DNA from: Methylobacterium sp. E-065
GTDB lineage: Bacteria > Pseudomonadota > Alphaproteobacteria > Rhizobiales > Beijerinckiaceae
Reading direction: 5' to 3'
DNA length: 58,555 nucleotides
NCBI RefSeq assembly: GCF_022829605.1
Contig: NZ_JAKSYD010000196.1
Location: 1-58,555, forward strand
Below are positions 1 through 9,586 of the stretch, piece after piece (within the stretch, counting starts at the first letter, position 1; each line of letters opens with the position of its first letter). The position numbers and the translations under genes are program-made. Below the pieces are notes generated by a model. It searched no databases and was not told the DNA's origin. It saw only the letters and a list, made by a program, of their open reading frames with translations.

Positions 1-125
1 ACCTTCAGGCGGCGATCAAACGCTACATCGCCGAGCACAACCGGCGCGCCAGACCTTTCGTCTGGACCAAACCCGCCACCGACATCCTAGCCGCCGTCAG
101 CCGATCCCCTGAACCATCCGTCTGA
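1..125 (+). mobile_element. IS630-family transposase, C-terminal end (partial)
   Basis: The window opens inside a reading frame that runs from base 3 to a TGA at 123-125. Its last 40 residues include AEHNRRARPFVWTKPATDI, which matches the closing segment of IS630-family DDE transposases, where a PFVW-T motif precedes the C-terminus. The catalytic residues lie outside the window. The element's terminal sequence probably runs a few bases past the stop, to about the GTGCACTAG at 130-138, because the neighbouring RND fragment loses homology there. It is an insertion that ends the pump remnant on this side. Confidence 0.7.
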
Positions 126-126
126 G

Positions 127-1449
127 TCAGTGCACTAGCGCCAACCTTACTTCGCTGACTGGGGCTGCACTACCAGGCAATCTCGAACACTCGTTGAGAT
201 GGCGCCGATACCAAAGGGCGTAGAGAGCCGGAAAGAACAGCAGCTTCAGGAACGTAGCGACGAACAGACCGCCCATGATGGTGATGGCCATCGGTCCCCA
301 GAAGGCGCTTCGCGTCAGCGGAATCATCGCCAGAATTGCAGCGAGCGCGGTCAGCACTACGGGCCGGGCTCGCCGTACGGTCGCCTCGACGATCGCTTCA
401 CGTAGGGTATGCCGTCCGGATTTCCGGTCAGTCTCGATCTGATCGACGAGAATCACCGAATTGCGCATGATCATCCCGGCCAGGGCGATAAGCCCGAGTA
501 GGGCCACGAAGCCGAACGGCTTGCCTGACAGGTTCAGCGAGAGCGACGCGCCGATTAGCCCGAGCGGTGCGGTCAAGAACACGAGGAACAGCCGGGCGAA
601 GCTCTGAAGCTGGATCATCAGCAAGCTGAGCATGGCCAACACCATGACCGGGAAGAGGGCGAACAGCGAAGCGTTGCCCTTGTCGGCTTCTTCGACGGCA
701 CCGCCGATCTCGAGGCGGTAGGCCGGTCCCAAGCTGTCTCTAATTGGCTTCAGCAAAGGCCAGATCGCATTGGTCACGTCAGGCGGTTGGACCCCATCGA
801 CAACGTCGGTGCGCACCGTGATCGCCATATCGCGGTTGCGCCGCCAGAGGATCGGTTCCTCGTCCACGTATTCAAGCCGAGCGACCTGCGCCACGGGCAC
901 CGCGAGCCCGTTGCGAGACACGACGGTCAGATCGGATAGGCGTCCAAGCGAGAGACGCTCAGACTGCGTCGCACGAGCGACGATACCTACCTGCTCGATG
1001 CCCTCACGCATCGTGGTGACCGTGACCCCGGAAATCAGGGTTTGCAGGGACTGGCTGATGTCCTGGTCGTTCAGCCCGAGAGCCCGAGCCCGTTCCTGAT
1101 TGACCACTAGGCGGATTGTTGGTGAAAGCTCGTTCCAGTCGAGTTGCGGCTCCACGACCTTGTCGTTGCTGCGGACGACGTCTCGGACTCGATAGGCGAT
1201 CTGTCGGACCTTAGCTGGATCCGGCCCAACCACACGGAACTGAACTGGAAAGCCGACAGGCGGGCCGAAGTTGAACCGGTCGACGCGAACATGCGCTGCA
1301 CTCAAGGCGCCTTGCGCGACCAATCTCTCGATGCGGGCTTTCACCCGCTCACGAGCTTCCGTGTCCCGTGCGACGATGACGATCTCGGCGAAAGCCTCGT
1401 TCGGCAATTCCGGATTGAGTCCCTTGGACGGATGATTATATAGTAACAC
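127..1449 (-). pseudogene. RND efflux pump inner-membrane subunit, C-terminal fragment
   Basis: The 440 codons match roughly the C-terminal 40 percent of an AcrB/VexF-type RND transporter: part of the porter domain, then the last membrane bundle with GLIALAGMIMRNSVILVDQI and MAITIMGGLFVATFLKLLFF. Complete family members have about 1030-1050 residues, so the whole N-terminal half is missing. The frame has only a GTG near its 5' end (1449) and is preceded two codons upstream by the in-frame stop of the adjacent gene. The final residues are supplied by IS630 sequence. No membrane-fusion partner is present. It is almost certainly non-functional; the family is clear. Confidence 0.85.
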
Positions 1450-1455
1450 CGTCCA

Positions 1456-2634
1456 TCAGTCGCGACCGACACCTATACAACTGATAGGTCCCAAGATTGA
1501 GTGGTCACCCCAGGCAATTTGCCTGCTTCTCTCGCTTTCGCATTTTTGTTTTTCCCAGCGTTCCGCAAGAATTTTACGTCTTGCCGCTTGTTCCGCGGGT
1601 GGGAGCTTTGAAATCCGTTCTTCTTCAGCTGCAGTGACAGCGACCAACGCTCCGATCCCAAGGACATATAGACCCGCAGCAGCCTTCAAATATTCATCGC
1701 CTTTTGAATTACAACCCTGTCCAGCGCCAAGAATATTCTCGACGCAAGGGCTTGCCACTCTAGTTTCACCTTGCTCTACTTGATATTGATAATCTTTCAG
1801 TTCTGCCTCGGTGGGCAAGCGTATCTCTGGAAATTCGTCATTTGGACTCACCTGATATGCAACCTTTGCTGGATTATCAATTTTACCAAAAAATGCTTTC
1901 CAGGCGCGCAATCTATCATCATCTATATCCGAAAATCTGGACTTTAATATTTCCGTTGCCGATGAAACCTTCGACTCATGCGCACCCAAAGATCTTGGAT
2001 CTTTCTTGAAAAATATCAATACTGCTGCGCGTTTTTCCTTCATAGGTAGGGACTGCTCATTAGAAGGAGACGTTGCTATTGGACTGGTCGAGGCGGCGGG
2101 TGATGTCATTGTCTGTGCTACAGGCGCAGCACTAGAAGTGCCTCTATTTTCTGTAAAATTGTTCTGGTAGTCTCTTGCGACAGCGAGGGGGTCATGCGCC
2201 TTCGCTATCTTCCAATAGGCATCTCTCAGGACGTCCGGCCTATTTGGATACTTAATTTCCAAGTCATGCAAAGCTTGAGCTACTTCGTTGCTATGCTTCG
2301 TCTCTTTTCTATCATTTTCGGTCGATGCCCGATTGCCACCGGATGCTGCGTTGAGATCGCTTCGCCATTTAGCATTCATCGCTTTTGATAGCCTAACGTA
2401 CTCGCTATGATAATACTCAGCTTTTGCGAAGTCGCCCATCATATGGGCTTTTTGAAATATATCGTTGTATTCAGTCTGTAGCTTGCGCTGCTCGCCCCTC
2501 CAATACCTTGTAATCTCTCGGGCGCTCAGCCTTGTTGGATCTGGGTTAACTTGCGCAAAAACTTGATATGGTCGCGCCATTGAAAGCGTCAGGCCAATTG
2601 ATATGACTGCAACCCTGCTCCAAGTATTCGGCAT
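1456..2634 (-). CDS. exported protein of unknown function
   Basis: I do not recognise a family. The frame could start at 2694, but the ATG at 2634 gives a better N-terminus: a short basic stretch, a hydrophobic segment (VAVISIGLTLSMA) and a likely signal-peptidase site after VFAQ, giving 392 residues. The mature part is polar and alpha-helical, with a TPR-like region containing ALHDLEIKYPNRPDVLRDAY, a low-complexity Ser/Thr/Pro stretch, and a C-terminal hydrophobic helix (LYVLGIGALVAVTAA) before a basic tail. Base composition is clearly AT-richer than the core genes. It heads a group of minus-strand genes for exported proteins and probably arrived with them. Confidence 0.6.
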   Translation of the reverse strand: MPNTWSRVAVISIGLTLSMARPYQVFAQVNPDPTRLSAREITRYWRGEQRKLQTEYNDIFQKAHMMGDFAKAEYYHSEYVRLSKAMNAKWRSDLNAASGGNRASTENDRKETKHSNEVAQALHDLEIKYPNRPDVLRDAYWKIAKAHDPLAVARDYQNNFTENRGTSSAAPVAQTMTSPAASTSPIATSPSNEQSLPMKEKRAAVLIFFKKDPRSLGAHESKVSSATEILKSRFSDIDDDRLRAWKAFFGKIDNPAKVAYQVSPNDEFPEIRLPTEAELKDYQYQVEQGETRVASPCVENILGAGQGCNSKGDEYLKAAAGLYVLGIGALVAVTAAEEERISKLPPAEQAARRKILAERWEKQKCESERSRQIAWGDHSILGPISCIGVGRD

Positions 2635-2973
2635 AGCGTCGTTCCTTGTTGATAGCTTGCTAAGCTGCCATCGCTCATTAAACATTGTAAGCAACTTGGT
2701 AACTGCCGCAATCAGCCGTGAGCGTTATTTCGGGTAGGCAGGTCCCGTCAAAACTACCGATAGAGCCAGATGTTGCTCAACTTGGTGACCGGTGGATATT
2801 AGCACCCATCGCTCTAAGAAGCGGACTAAAGCGCCGTTTGCCTTTAGTCACATTGGGATAAGTCGTCTAATTGGGCTGGCGAGACACCTTCCAACGCCTC
2901 ATCCAGCCAGAATCCCCACGGCCAACTGACGCTGCTGTAACGCACGGCAATGCCATACTAACGACTTTGTCGC

Positions 2974-3291
2974 CTATTTAATCGGCGCGCCTTTACAATA
3001 AGACAAGCCGCTCACACTCGTAAGACGTGCGCCCTTCACAATACCGGAAATACAATAACACCCTCTATCACTATCTTTATGATGGGTGTTCAGATAGTCG
3101 TAAACGCCCTTAGGATCCGGCGGAGCCGAATTGTCACCAGCAAAAAAGATACTGGCTCCATTTGATTTTACAACGAATCCATCCGGCAATGATGTGATAC
3201 GTCCGCAGTAGTTTTGATCAGCGGCAGCTACGGTAATGATGTAAAAGAACGAGATAGTGCTTGATAAACAAGTCTTTATCATGACGATCAA
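2974..3291 (-). CDS. small secreted cysteine-containing protein
   Basis: This 105-residue protein begins with a signal peptide (hydrophobic SSTISFFYIITVAAA) and continues as a small domain with four cysteines, in NYCGRI, GCYCISG and SYCKGAP, which suggests disulphide bonding in the periplasm or outside the cell. The ATG at 3282 (MIKTCL) is an equally good start. The repeated Gly-Arg and Ile/Val pattern is compatible with a small beta-barrel, but I cannot assign a family. It lies in the AT-rich block of exported proteins. Confidence 0.5.
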   Translation of the reverse strand: MIVMIKTCLSSTISFFYIITVAAADQNYCGRITSLPDGFVVKSNGASIFFAGDNSAPPDPKGVYDYLNTHHKDSDRGCYCISGIVKGARLTSVSGLSYCKGAPIK

Positions 3292-3328
3292 TCCTAGCCG
3301 CGAAGAAGGCGAGCTTTTGCAGTGATTG

Positions 3329-3658
3329 TCAAATTTTTGAATCTTTAAAGAACTCAGATTTTAGAGCAAAACCTTTCACGCACGCGTTACATGGGCTTAC
3401 CCAAACAAAGGGTGTTCCCGTAGCGTAACCCAACAACACCATTATCGCGCCAGGATCATAAGTGTGCAATAGCTTGGCGCCGGCTCGAGGGGCGCCGTAG
3501 ACCCTTACTCTTGATCCAGTCGTATAAAGATCACCTGTGTTCCGCCGATCAACTTTGTATTTTGTCGTAGGAGCTACTTGCCGTGGATCATACATCGACG
3601 ATGCATGAGTTGATATTGAACAGAACGCTGCGACAAGGACGTATCGGACTTTACCCAT
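3329..3658 (-). CDS. small exported protein, possibly SH3-like
   Basis: The open frame extends to 3874, where it overlaps the neighbouring gene. The ATG at 3658 gives a normal signal peptide (KVRYVLVAAFCSISTHASS) and 109 residues. The mature domain has the spacing of a bacterial SH3-like fold: TGSRVRVYGAPRAGAKLLHTY, then a turn and GTPFVWVSPCNACVKGFALK. Such domains often bind cell wall or protein ligands. The family match is tentative. The gene sits just downstream of the 3744-4667 gene in the same direction and is probably co-transcribed with it. Confidence 0.45.
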   Translation of the reverse strand: MGKVRYVLVAAFCSISTHASSMYDPRQVAPTTKYKVDRRNTGDLYTTGSRVRVYGAPRAGAKLLHTYDPGAIMVLLGYATGTPFVWVSPCNACVKGFALKSEFFKDSKI

Positions 3659-3743
3659 GACCAGTGTTCCTCGCATCTTAGGTTGATACTGGGTCAATGC
3701 AGTCTCGGCTGGTCTAAAAAACCAACGTCGTGAGTTGTAGTGA

Positions 3744-4667
3744 TCAAGCCTTGTATGACTCTCGAAAATATGTCCTGATCGATTGCATATCACCGCTTTT
3801 AATGTCGTCAATTTTCCAATTTCGGCCCTCCAGCTTAAGGTCGAATCTAACTTGCTCCGATTTTGTTTCCCCACCAGCGGATACCTTCAAATGGGCAACT
3901 ACGTGCGCCAATCCAAGCCGAGTCTCACCTCCATCAATCGAGATAATCTGAACTCGCGTCACCATTTGCTGCCCGGTAATCGGATCACCATCCAGAACTG
4001 GCTCATCCTGATTATGCGTCATGGCTTTTGCCCACGAGCGATTAAAACCTTCTGTAAAGAAATGCCTCATAATCGAAGTTGGCCTTTCGGCGAAGATACC
4101 GCTCCATCCGCCGGTGTCTTTTGCGATCAGATTTCGAACTACGTCTGTTGGCGGATCGCCACTCACCTCAGCAACTAGAAACACCTTTGGCTCAGCGGCG
4201 GAAAAGAATTTCTTTCGCACGCAATCAACGGCAGGAAAATCGTCAGGCGTCCCATTCGGAGGCTTGAGACCCTGAACAAGAGAACTTGCAGGGAACGCTA
4301 CATTACTGATTAACTGATAGGCGCCGAATCCTCCTGAGCTTTGGCATCTAGCACCATCGACAGTTGTTGCGGTATAGCCACCTGCAACTTCTTTGATATC
4401 GAGTGTGCATCGCTCTTCTGGTGAGGTCGTCGATTTGACTTGGTACCGCCATCCGCCAGCATGAGGCTGGGCAGAACCGCCTACTTCGACGACGTTGTTA
4501 CTACTGGTGCTGCCCATTATTTTGAAAGCCAATAGGCCGGATTGCTCAGGGCGGGCGATGAAAGAGATTTTGTTTTTACAAAAAACTCCCGTGGTCGCTG
4601 CATAGCTCGGCGAAACAGCGAGAAGTAAAGCAGCACATGTGAGGCTTAGTCGCAATGTATCCTCCAT
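3744..4667 (-). CDS. exported protein with DUF3828-like C-terminus
   Basis: The protein has 307 residues with a typical signal peptide (LSLTCAALLLAVSPSYAA). The first half holds three cysteines and a beta-rich pattern I cannot name. The second half, from about residue 170, has the layout of DUF3828-type periplasmic domains: a helix with FFTEGF, a DGDPITGQQ turn, then strands ending in GRNWKIDDIKSGD. That domain resembles NTF2/cystatin-like folds of unknown role. The DUF assignment is from memory of the pattern. AT-rich composition suggests horizontal acquisition with its neighbours. Confidence 0.55.
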   Translation of the reverse strand: MEDTLRLSLTCAALLLAVSPSYAATTGVFCKNKISFIARPEQSGLLAFKIMGSTSSNNVVEVGGSAQPHAGGWRYQVKSTTSPEERCTLDIKEVAGGYTATTVDGARCQSSGGFGAYQLISNVAFPASSLVQGLKPPNGTPDDFPAVDCVRKKFFSAAEPKVFLVAEVSGDPPTDVVRNLIAKDTGGWSGIFAERPTSIMRHFFTEGFNRSWAKAMTHNQDEPVLDGDPITGQQMVTRVQIISIDGGETRLGLAHVVAHLKVSAGGETKSEQVRFDLKLEGRNWKIDDIKSGDMQSIRTYFRESYKA

Positions 4668-4718
4668 AAACTATTTTTCTAATCCGAACTGGGGGGATGA
4701 CATGATGCTTAGCACCGA

Positions 4719-5150
4719 TCATTGATTTGGACTCATGGTGCCGGTTGTTCTGAGCCGATCAGACCGGACCCACCCTGACGGGCTGCTCCCACCGAAATAA
4801 GTTACAGATGTCCAACCACCTTTGGTCTGAGCATACGCAACGAGACTATCGCCCGGAACGACGAAGACGCCATTCATGCGGCAGGACAAACTTGGCGCGA
4901 AGTAAAATTGGAGCCTACCCTTACCGGCTACAACCTTCACTAGGGGCGGTGATAAGATCGGTGCACGGTCAGTGCCCATCTTAGGCTTATTACAGCCGCT
5001 TGCTGCAAACGCGGCTGTATCAGGAGCGACATACATCATAGCGAAAATGATCGCCGTACAGGAAGATGCCGTACCGCAATCATAAGAAATTTGTCTTGCC
5101 TGGCCGAGACATCCGGTTTTGAGGCGTTGTAGCAATCGGAATAGCTTCAT
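4719..5150 (-). CDS. small exported SH3-like protein
   Basis: The frame encodes 143 residues. The N-terminus is long for a signal peptide, but a hydrophobic stretch (SCTAIIFAMMYVAPDTAAFAA) followed by ASGCNKP could be an export signal with a late cleavage site. The mature part reads as an SH3-like domain: LVKVVAGKGRLQFYFAP, MNGVFVVPGDSLVAY, GWTSVTYFGG and SGWVRSDRL. This arrangement is common in cell-wall-associated or inhibitor-type exported proteins. It is the first gene of the minus-strand secreted-protein group, with a 51-base gap to the next one. Confidence 0.5.
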   Translation of the reverse strand: MKLFRLLQRLKTGCLGQARQISYDCGTASSCTAIIFAMMYVAPDTAAFAASGCNKPKMGTDRAPILSPPLVKVVAGKGRLQFYFAPSLSCRMNGVFVVPGDSLVAYAQTKGGWTSVTYFGGSSPSGWVRSDRLRTTGTMSPNQ

Positions 5151-5641
5151 CGTTGCTTCCCTATGGACGAACGATTGATATTGAGATTAAGGCTCGAGGA
5201 TCCATTCCATGTGCGGTGTCGCGCACTGGTCCTAATCCAGGGAATGTCCCGTCGGCTATAAGCTTGTTGTAAGGGCGCCGAAATGGAATTCTACCTTGGG
5301 CTCAATAACCTCCGGCCGCCCATGCCGCCGGAGCACCGCCATCCGCGCCGTAGTTTCTTATGGCCCTCGATCGCTGGGGGATCAGCCTGACAAGACGGTC
5401 GTTGCTCTAATCCTCAACAAGCACAACGCCTAGACTCTACCAGACAGTGCGTTCGGGCCATCACCACAGGATAGTAGCCTGATGTGGCAATCAACGACCG
5501 CCGACGCCATCAAAACAAAATGGTGATTGCCCTTTTCGAGTTATATAGCGTGGTTTTTGCGCGCCGGCAATCTCGACAAATGATTTGAGATGCGGGATAC
5601 TCAAGAAATGTCGCATTCTCAGTAATGAATTGGACTATCCG
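5151..5641. other. intergenic stretch without recognisable gene
   Basis: About 490 bases separate the divergent gene groups at 5150 (minus) and 5642 (plus). I see no credible coding region, RNA or repeat here. The 3' part becomes AT-rich (5515-5640) and presumably carries the promoter of the lipoprotein gene, but I cannot pick a confident -35/-10 pair. Confidence 0.4.
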
Positions 5642-7015
5642 ATGATGAGAATAGTATTAATACTTCTCGCCTCGCTAATGCTTACTGGATGCTTCAAGTC
5701 CACGGAACCATTTTTGAATTCATCGGATCAGGCCAAAGATCTTCCTAGCAAACTCTTATTTGTTTGGTCGGACGAAAACGGCAATGTCGTTCCAGATTCC
5801 GACGGCAAGCTTAATGGGGGTGTATTGTCCGTCAAAGATGGCCTATACACGGCAGAAGACGACCCCACTTTTAAGATTAGAATCGCGCCATTAGAAAAGC
5901 CAGGATACTACGTTGCGCAGATGTTTTATGATGGAAAAAGCTTCAAGTACGTTTATTTGTTGATGCATGTGAGAGGGCTCATCATTGATATATATGAAAA
6001 TAGCTCAATTAATCTGAAGGACCCTGTCGACAGGGCGGATCTGCTAATGAAATCTAACATATGGGTGGACAATTTAAAAAAACCCAGTCAATACATCCGC
6101 TATGCAGCACAGGAGGCGGATGTCAAGAAATTGGTCGCCGACTTCAAGGCGGCTGCTGAAGAACTAAAAGCTAAAAACGAAGCATCAAAAGGCGGGAAAA
6201 CGGTATCGTCGCCCCCTGAAAATCTTGACAAGTATGGCCTCTCTCCTGCGGACAACTCACAAAATGCAGATACTTCGGAAGTAACTCTTTGCGATCAGCT
6301 GGCGTCCGACCCAGACGATCCGAACCGAATGTCTACTGGGATCGAATTTAAAGACATCGTTCCGTTGCGAGCTTTGAAAGCATGTCAGGATGCAGTTTCA
6401 CAGTTTCCGAACACGCCAAGATTTTATTTCCAGCTCGGGCGGGCGCAACGAGCTACAAATAAAAGTGGCGACAGCATCAAGTCGATAGCGCATGCCTCGC
6501 ACATGGGATACGCAGCGGCAGATTACGAGTTCGGCTTCTTGTATTCGTTGTCCCAAGAAGACAGGGGAATTGCCAAGGCGAGGGCTTTCTTACATCGGGC
6601 AATTGATGGGGGCGTGACAGCGGCGCAAACGCTTCTGAATAGTCTCGAGTTCCATAGAGAGCATTTTAAGCAGGGCTATATACTTGATAGCGCCTTAAAC
6701 GACAAACCTCCCGCTAATCCTCAGCGATCACTGTTGTATTTTAGAACATTTATTGATATATTTTACAACAGCGATGCACCGGATTGTTCGAAATTAGTGC
6801 CTTCACCAATCAAAGTGGCTGCAGATGTATTCGGTGTAATTGGTGGATTTGGTGAAGCATTAGGCAACCCTTTTGGAACAGCGTCCCTTAACAAAGATGC
6901 TGAAAATGATGCTCTACAATTTGTTAAAGATTATGGATGCACCGGCTATGTCGCTAAAAAGATGTTTTCCAGTATAGGATCATTCGTTATCATTCAAGCT
7001 GACAAGAAGAAATGA
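5642..7015 (+). CDS. putative lipoprotein with SEL1/TPR-like C-terminal repeats
   Basis: The ATG at 5642 (the second ATG follows immediately) opens a classic lipoprotein signal peptide, MMRIVLILLASLMLTGCFKS, with lipobox LTGC; upstream in-frame starts would bury it. The 457-residue product is expected to be lipid-anchored in the periplasm. Residues 20-150 form an unassigned beta-rich domain, followed by a polar linker. The C-terminal part contains helical pairs of SEL1/TPR type, such as FYFQLGRAQRATNKSGDSI and KARAFLHRAIDGGVTAAQTL, which usually mediate protein contacts. Codon use is AT-rich like the opposite-strand neighbours, so it likely belongs to the same acquired block. Function unknown. 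Confidence 0.6.
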   Translation: MMRIVLILLASLMLTGCFKSTEPFLNSSDQAKDLPSKLLFVWSDENGNVVPDSDGKLNGGVLSVKDGLYTAEDDPTFKIRIAPLEKPGYYVAQMFYDGKSFKYVYLLMHVRGLIIDIYENSSINLKDPVDRADLLMKSNIWVDNLKKPSQYIRYAAQEADVKKLVADFKAAAEELKAKNEASKGGKTVSSPPENLDKYGLSPADNSQNADTSEVTLCDQLASDPDDPNRMSTGIEFKDIVPLRALKACQDAVSQFPNTPRFYFQLGRAQRATNKSGDSIKSIAHASHMGYAAADYEFGFLYSLSQEDRGIAKARAFLHRAIDGGVTAAQTLLNSLEFHREHFKQGYILDSALNDKPPANPQRSLLYFRTFIDIFYNSDAPDCSKLVPSPIKVAADVFGVIGGFGEALGNPFGTASLNKDAENDALQFVKDYGCTGYVAKKMFSSIGSFVIIQADKKK

Positions 7016-7325
7016 TCTTTTTCTCGAAACCCTCGATGCTTGCATAGAGTACCTTGATACGCTTCGCTGTTGTCCAGTGTTTATGCCCGTTGCCACGGCG
7101 ACGTCGACTTACCCTATCGGCGGTCTCGTGTCCGTCGCTGGACACAACTTAGCTCACTCAGACCTCGGAATAGGACGTTCAGGATACTGGGTGAATGTTG
7201 CGTCACTGGATCAGACGCATAGCATCTTCTCAGTTCACCGGCTGATCATGTCTCCAAGGCAGTGAGTAAATCAGTTGTACGCTGTCGTCTGCCGCGCGTT
7301 CCGCGGTTGCCGAAGCCGGGTACGC
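7016..7325. other. intergenic stretch
   Basis: About 310 bases between the convergent genes at 7015 and 7326. There are only short open frames with no recognisable protein, and no obvious terminator hairpin. Composition shifts here from AT-rich to the GC-rich genome background, which marks the right edge of the AT-rich block. Confidence 0.4.
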
Positions 7326-8543
7326 TTAGCGGAGCGCACTCACCACAGCCCCGAAGAAGTCCGCATCCACGACAGGAGGCGCACCTGTCGGTTTTGACCG
7401 AGCCCCCCACATGGCGATCACGACGTGCTCTCTCGGGTTCACGTAGACATATTGCCCAAAGATCCCCCGCGACGTGAACGCCCCCTCATTCGGCGTTCCC
7501 ACCGGTGCTCCAAGCGGCCACCACATGTAACCGTAATTGACCGTCTTTCCGTTCAATTCCTTGGGCGAGCCTGCCTGCTCAAACCAACCCTCTGGGACGA
7601 CGCTCTCACCGTCGATCACGCCCTTGTTCAGCACGAACTGACCAAAGCGCGCATAGTCGCGCAGCGTGGCACTGAACCCGCTGCCTCCGACCTCCAAGCC
7701 GTTGGGTGACTCGACCCACCATGTGGCGTCCTGCTCCATGCCCAGCTTCGACCAAATCTTCTCCGACAGGTAGACGGAAACCGGCTTTCCGACTGCCGCT
7801 CGAACAAGGGCGCCCACTAGGTGCGTTTCGCCCGTGCTGTAGTTCCATGCGGTCCCAGGCTCATGAGCACGGGGTAGCTTGGCCATCATAGCCACGACCG
7901 TGCCTGCCTTTCCTTCAAGCTGGAGATCGAGCATGTGCCGCCTATCCGACTTTGGATCAGTGTAGGTTTCATCCCACTTGGCGCCGGACGCCATCTGCAA
8001 GAGGTTCCTGACACTCACGCCGTCGTAGGCGCCACCAGCCAGTTCCGGAAGGTAACGGGTGACCGGGTCATCGATGCTCTTGATGTAGCCGTCTTTGATG
8101 GCCGCACCGACAAGCGTGGAACTGATCGATTTGGCGACCGACATCGACATCCAGCGGGTCGCTTCGTTGTTGCCAAGCTCATAATCCTCGTAGGCAACTT
8201 TCCCATCCTTCAGAACGAGCAGACCGGCCACGCGGTTAAGCGAGAGGTAGTCGAACAGGTCGACCGCCTTGCCATTGGACTGAAACTTTACGTCCGTCAG
8301 TGGCTTCGGCGAAGCCTCAAGCGGAATGGCTAACCCGCCACGGTTCACCGTTCGGGTCGGGAACAGCCTGTCGATATTCCGAAAGGTGTTGGCTTGGATG
8401 TCGGAGGTTAGCCTGCCGTCGTAGACCTGCTGAACGCTTCCTATCGCGTTCGTATGACCATCCGAGGCATAGGCACCCGCGGTCGTAAAGGCGCCAAGGC
8501 AACACAGAGCGGCTATCCCACTCTTCCCGGTCAAGCCTTGCAT
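7326..8543 (-). CDS. serine hydrolase of the beta-lactamase class C fold
   Basis: The 405-residue exported protein (signal peptide ending near TTAGAYASD) belongs to the penicillin-binding/class C beta-lactamase fold. The nucleophile motif SVAK lies at about residue 134 (SMSVAKSISS), the second motif Tyr is in WNYSTGE at about residue 233, and a GGSGFSATLRDYARFG segment follows. This order is most like 6-aminohexanoate-dimer hydrolase (NylB) and EstB-type esterases rather than true beta-lactamases. It probably hydrolyses an ester or amide in the periplasm; the substrate is unknown. It is a stand-alone gene convergent with the lipoprotein gene. Confidence 0.8.
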   Translation of the reverse strand: MQGLTGKSGIAALCCLGAFTTAGAYASDGHTNAIGSVQQVYDGRLTSDIQANTFRNIDRLFPTRTVNRGGLAIPLEASPKPLTDVKFQSNGKAVDLFDYLSLNRVAGLLVLKDGKVAYEDYELGNNEATRWMSMSVAKSISSTLVGAAIKDGYIKSIDDPVTRYLPELAGGAYDGVSVRNLLQMASGAKWDETYTDPKSDRRHMLDLQLEGKAGTVVAMMAKLPRAHEPGTAWNYSTGETHLVGALVRAAVGKPVSVYLSEKIWSKLGMEQDATWWVESPNGLEVGGSGFSATLRDYARFGQFVLNKGVIDGESVVPEGWFEQAGSPKELNGKTVNYGYMWWPLGAPVGTPNEGAFTSRGIFGQYVYVNPREHVVIAMWGARSKPTGAPPVVDADFFGAVVSALR

Positions 8544-8680
8544 CGGTGATCCTTCCAGCAGCGCGACATGCCCTCACCAGGCACACCAGTTTCAGTCCCC
8601 TGTCTGCTAGTCACAGCGCGCCGTGATCGCCACAAGGAAGAGTCGCCTGACCAAGCTTGACCATTAGAGGGCGCTTGAAC

Positions 8681-9091
8681 CTACGCCATAAATCGCGCCC
8701 ATCGACTAGCATTAAGGGCTTGTGGCTTCCCGTGTTCGTTTAGAGCCACGTAGGTGAACACCCCTTCCGTCACCTTCTCCGGGTTGATGCCGGATCGGTC
8801 CCGCACCCAGGTCTCGATCTTGACCGCTATGGACGTGTCGCCTTGCTCCTGAAGGGTGCAGTAGACGCTTACCTCGTCACCAACCTCAATCGGCTTCAGG
8901 AAGCGCATGGTCTCAATGCTGACGGTCACGAAGCGACCCTGGGCGCGTTGAGCCACGAAGGTGCCCCCAGCCAGATCCATCTGCGAGACGGTCCAACCTC
9001 CGAAAATTGCGCCGGAGGCATTGGTGTCCCGAGGCATCGCCACGGTGCGTAGGTGTGGACCGCCAGGGACGTTCGGGATTTCATCGGCCAT
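8681..9091 (-). CDS. yciA: acyl-CoA thioesterase, YciA type
   Basis: The 136-residue protein has a single hot-dog fold. Diagnostic segments are LRTVAMPRDTNASGAIFGGW, with the Asp/Asn active-site region, and VSIETMRFLKPIEVGDEVSV. Length and motif order fit the YciA/Acot family, which hydrolyses acyl-CoA to free acid and CoA in the cytoplasm. It is separated from neighbours by more than 100 bases on each side and is probably its own transcription unit. Confidence 0.85.
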   Translation of the reverse strand: MADEIPNVPGGPHLRTVAMPRDTNASGAIFGGWTVSQMDLAGGTFVAQRAQGRFVTVSIETMRFLKPIEVGDEVSVYCTLQEQGDTSIAVKIETWVRDRSGINPEKVTEGVFTYVALNEHGKPQALNASRWARFMA

Positions 9092-9193
9092 AGCTGGCCT
9101 ACCCTGTCCTATCGCGCCGTCCTGGAGACCGTATCAGCAGGCGGTGAGCCCTCAGTAGGCGAACTGGTCAGCAGGGTCTTGGTTCGCGGAACC

Positions 9194-9586
9194 TCATGCT
9201 CGGTGTGCCATCCAGCTACCGCTGCAGGTCAGCAAGCTACCGTCCTGGGTCCGCCACGTCCCGCGACCGACCTCATCGCCGTCAACCCTTCCCATCACGA
9301 GCGCCGTCGTTGCCGCCGTTGAAATCGTCCCTCGCACCGCGCCAGCCTGTGAGATCTCGCCACTGACCGAATACAGGACGCTGGAAGATACGGACGCCTC
9401 GCCTTTGGCGACACTCATCTCCAGGCTCAGGGTGCCCGGGCAAGCGCCGCTTATGGTGGTCGCCTCAATGGTCCATCGTCCATCGTATTTGGCTGGAACG
9501 GAAACCGGATTGCCTGCCGCCCAGGCCAGCGGAGTGCCGGTGAGCAACGTCAGGACCGCTGCGGGAAACGTGTCTCGATGCATCAT
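9194..9586 (-). CDS. small exported protein of unknown function
   Basis: This 130-residue protein has a signal peptide (FPAAVLTLLTGTPLAWAAG). The mature domain begins with KYDGRWTIEATTISGACPG, a pattern seen in many small exported alphaproteobacterial proteins with a lipocalin-like beta-barrel: a GxW motif, two cysteines and a closing GTWRTQDGSLLTCSGSW. I know no function for this group. It follows the thioesterase gene in the opposite reading order and shares no operon with it. Confidence 0.6.
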   Translation of the reverse strand: MMHRDTFPAAVLTLLTGTPLAWAAGNPVSVPAKYDGRWTIEATTISGACPGTLSLEMSVAKGEASVSSSVLYSVSGEISQAGAVRGTISTAATTALVMGRVDGDEVGRGTWRTQDGSLLTCSGSWMAHRA

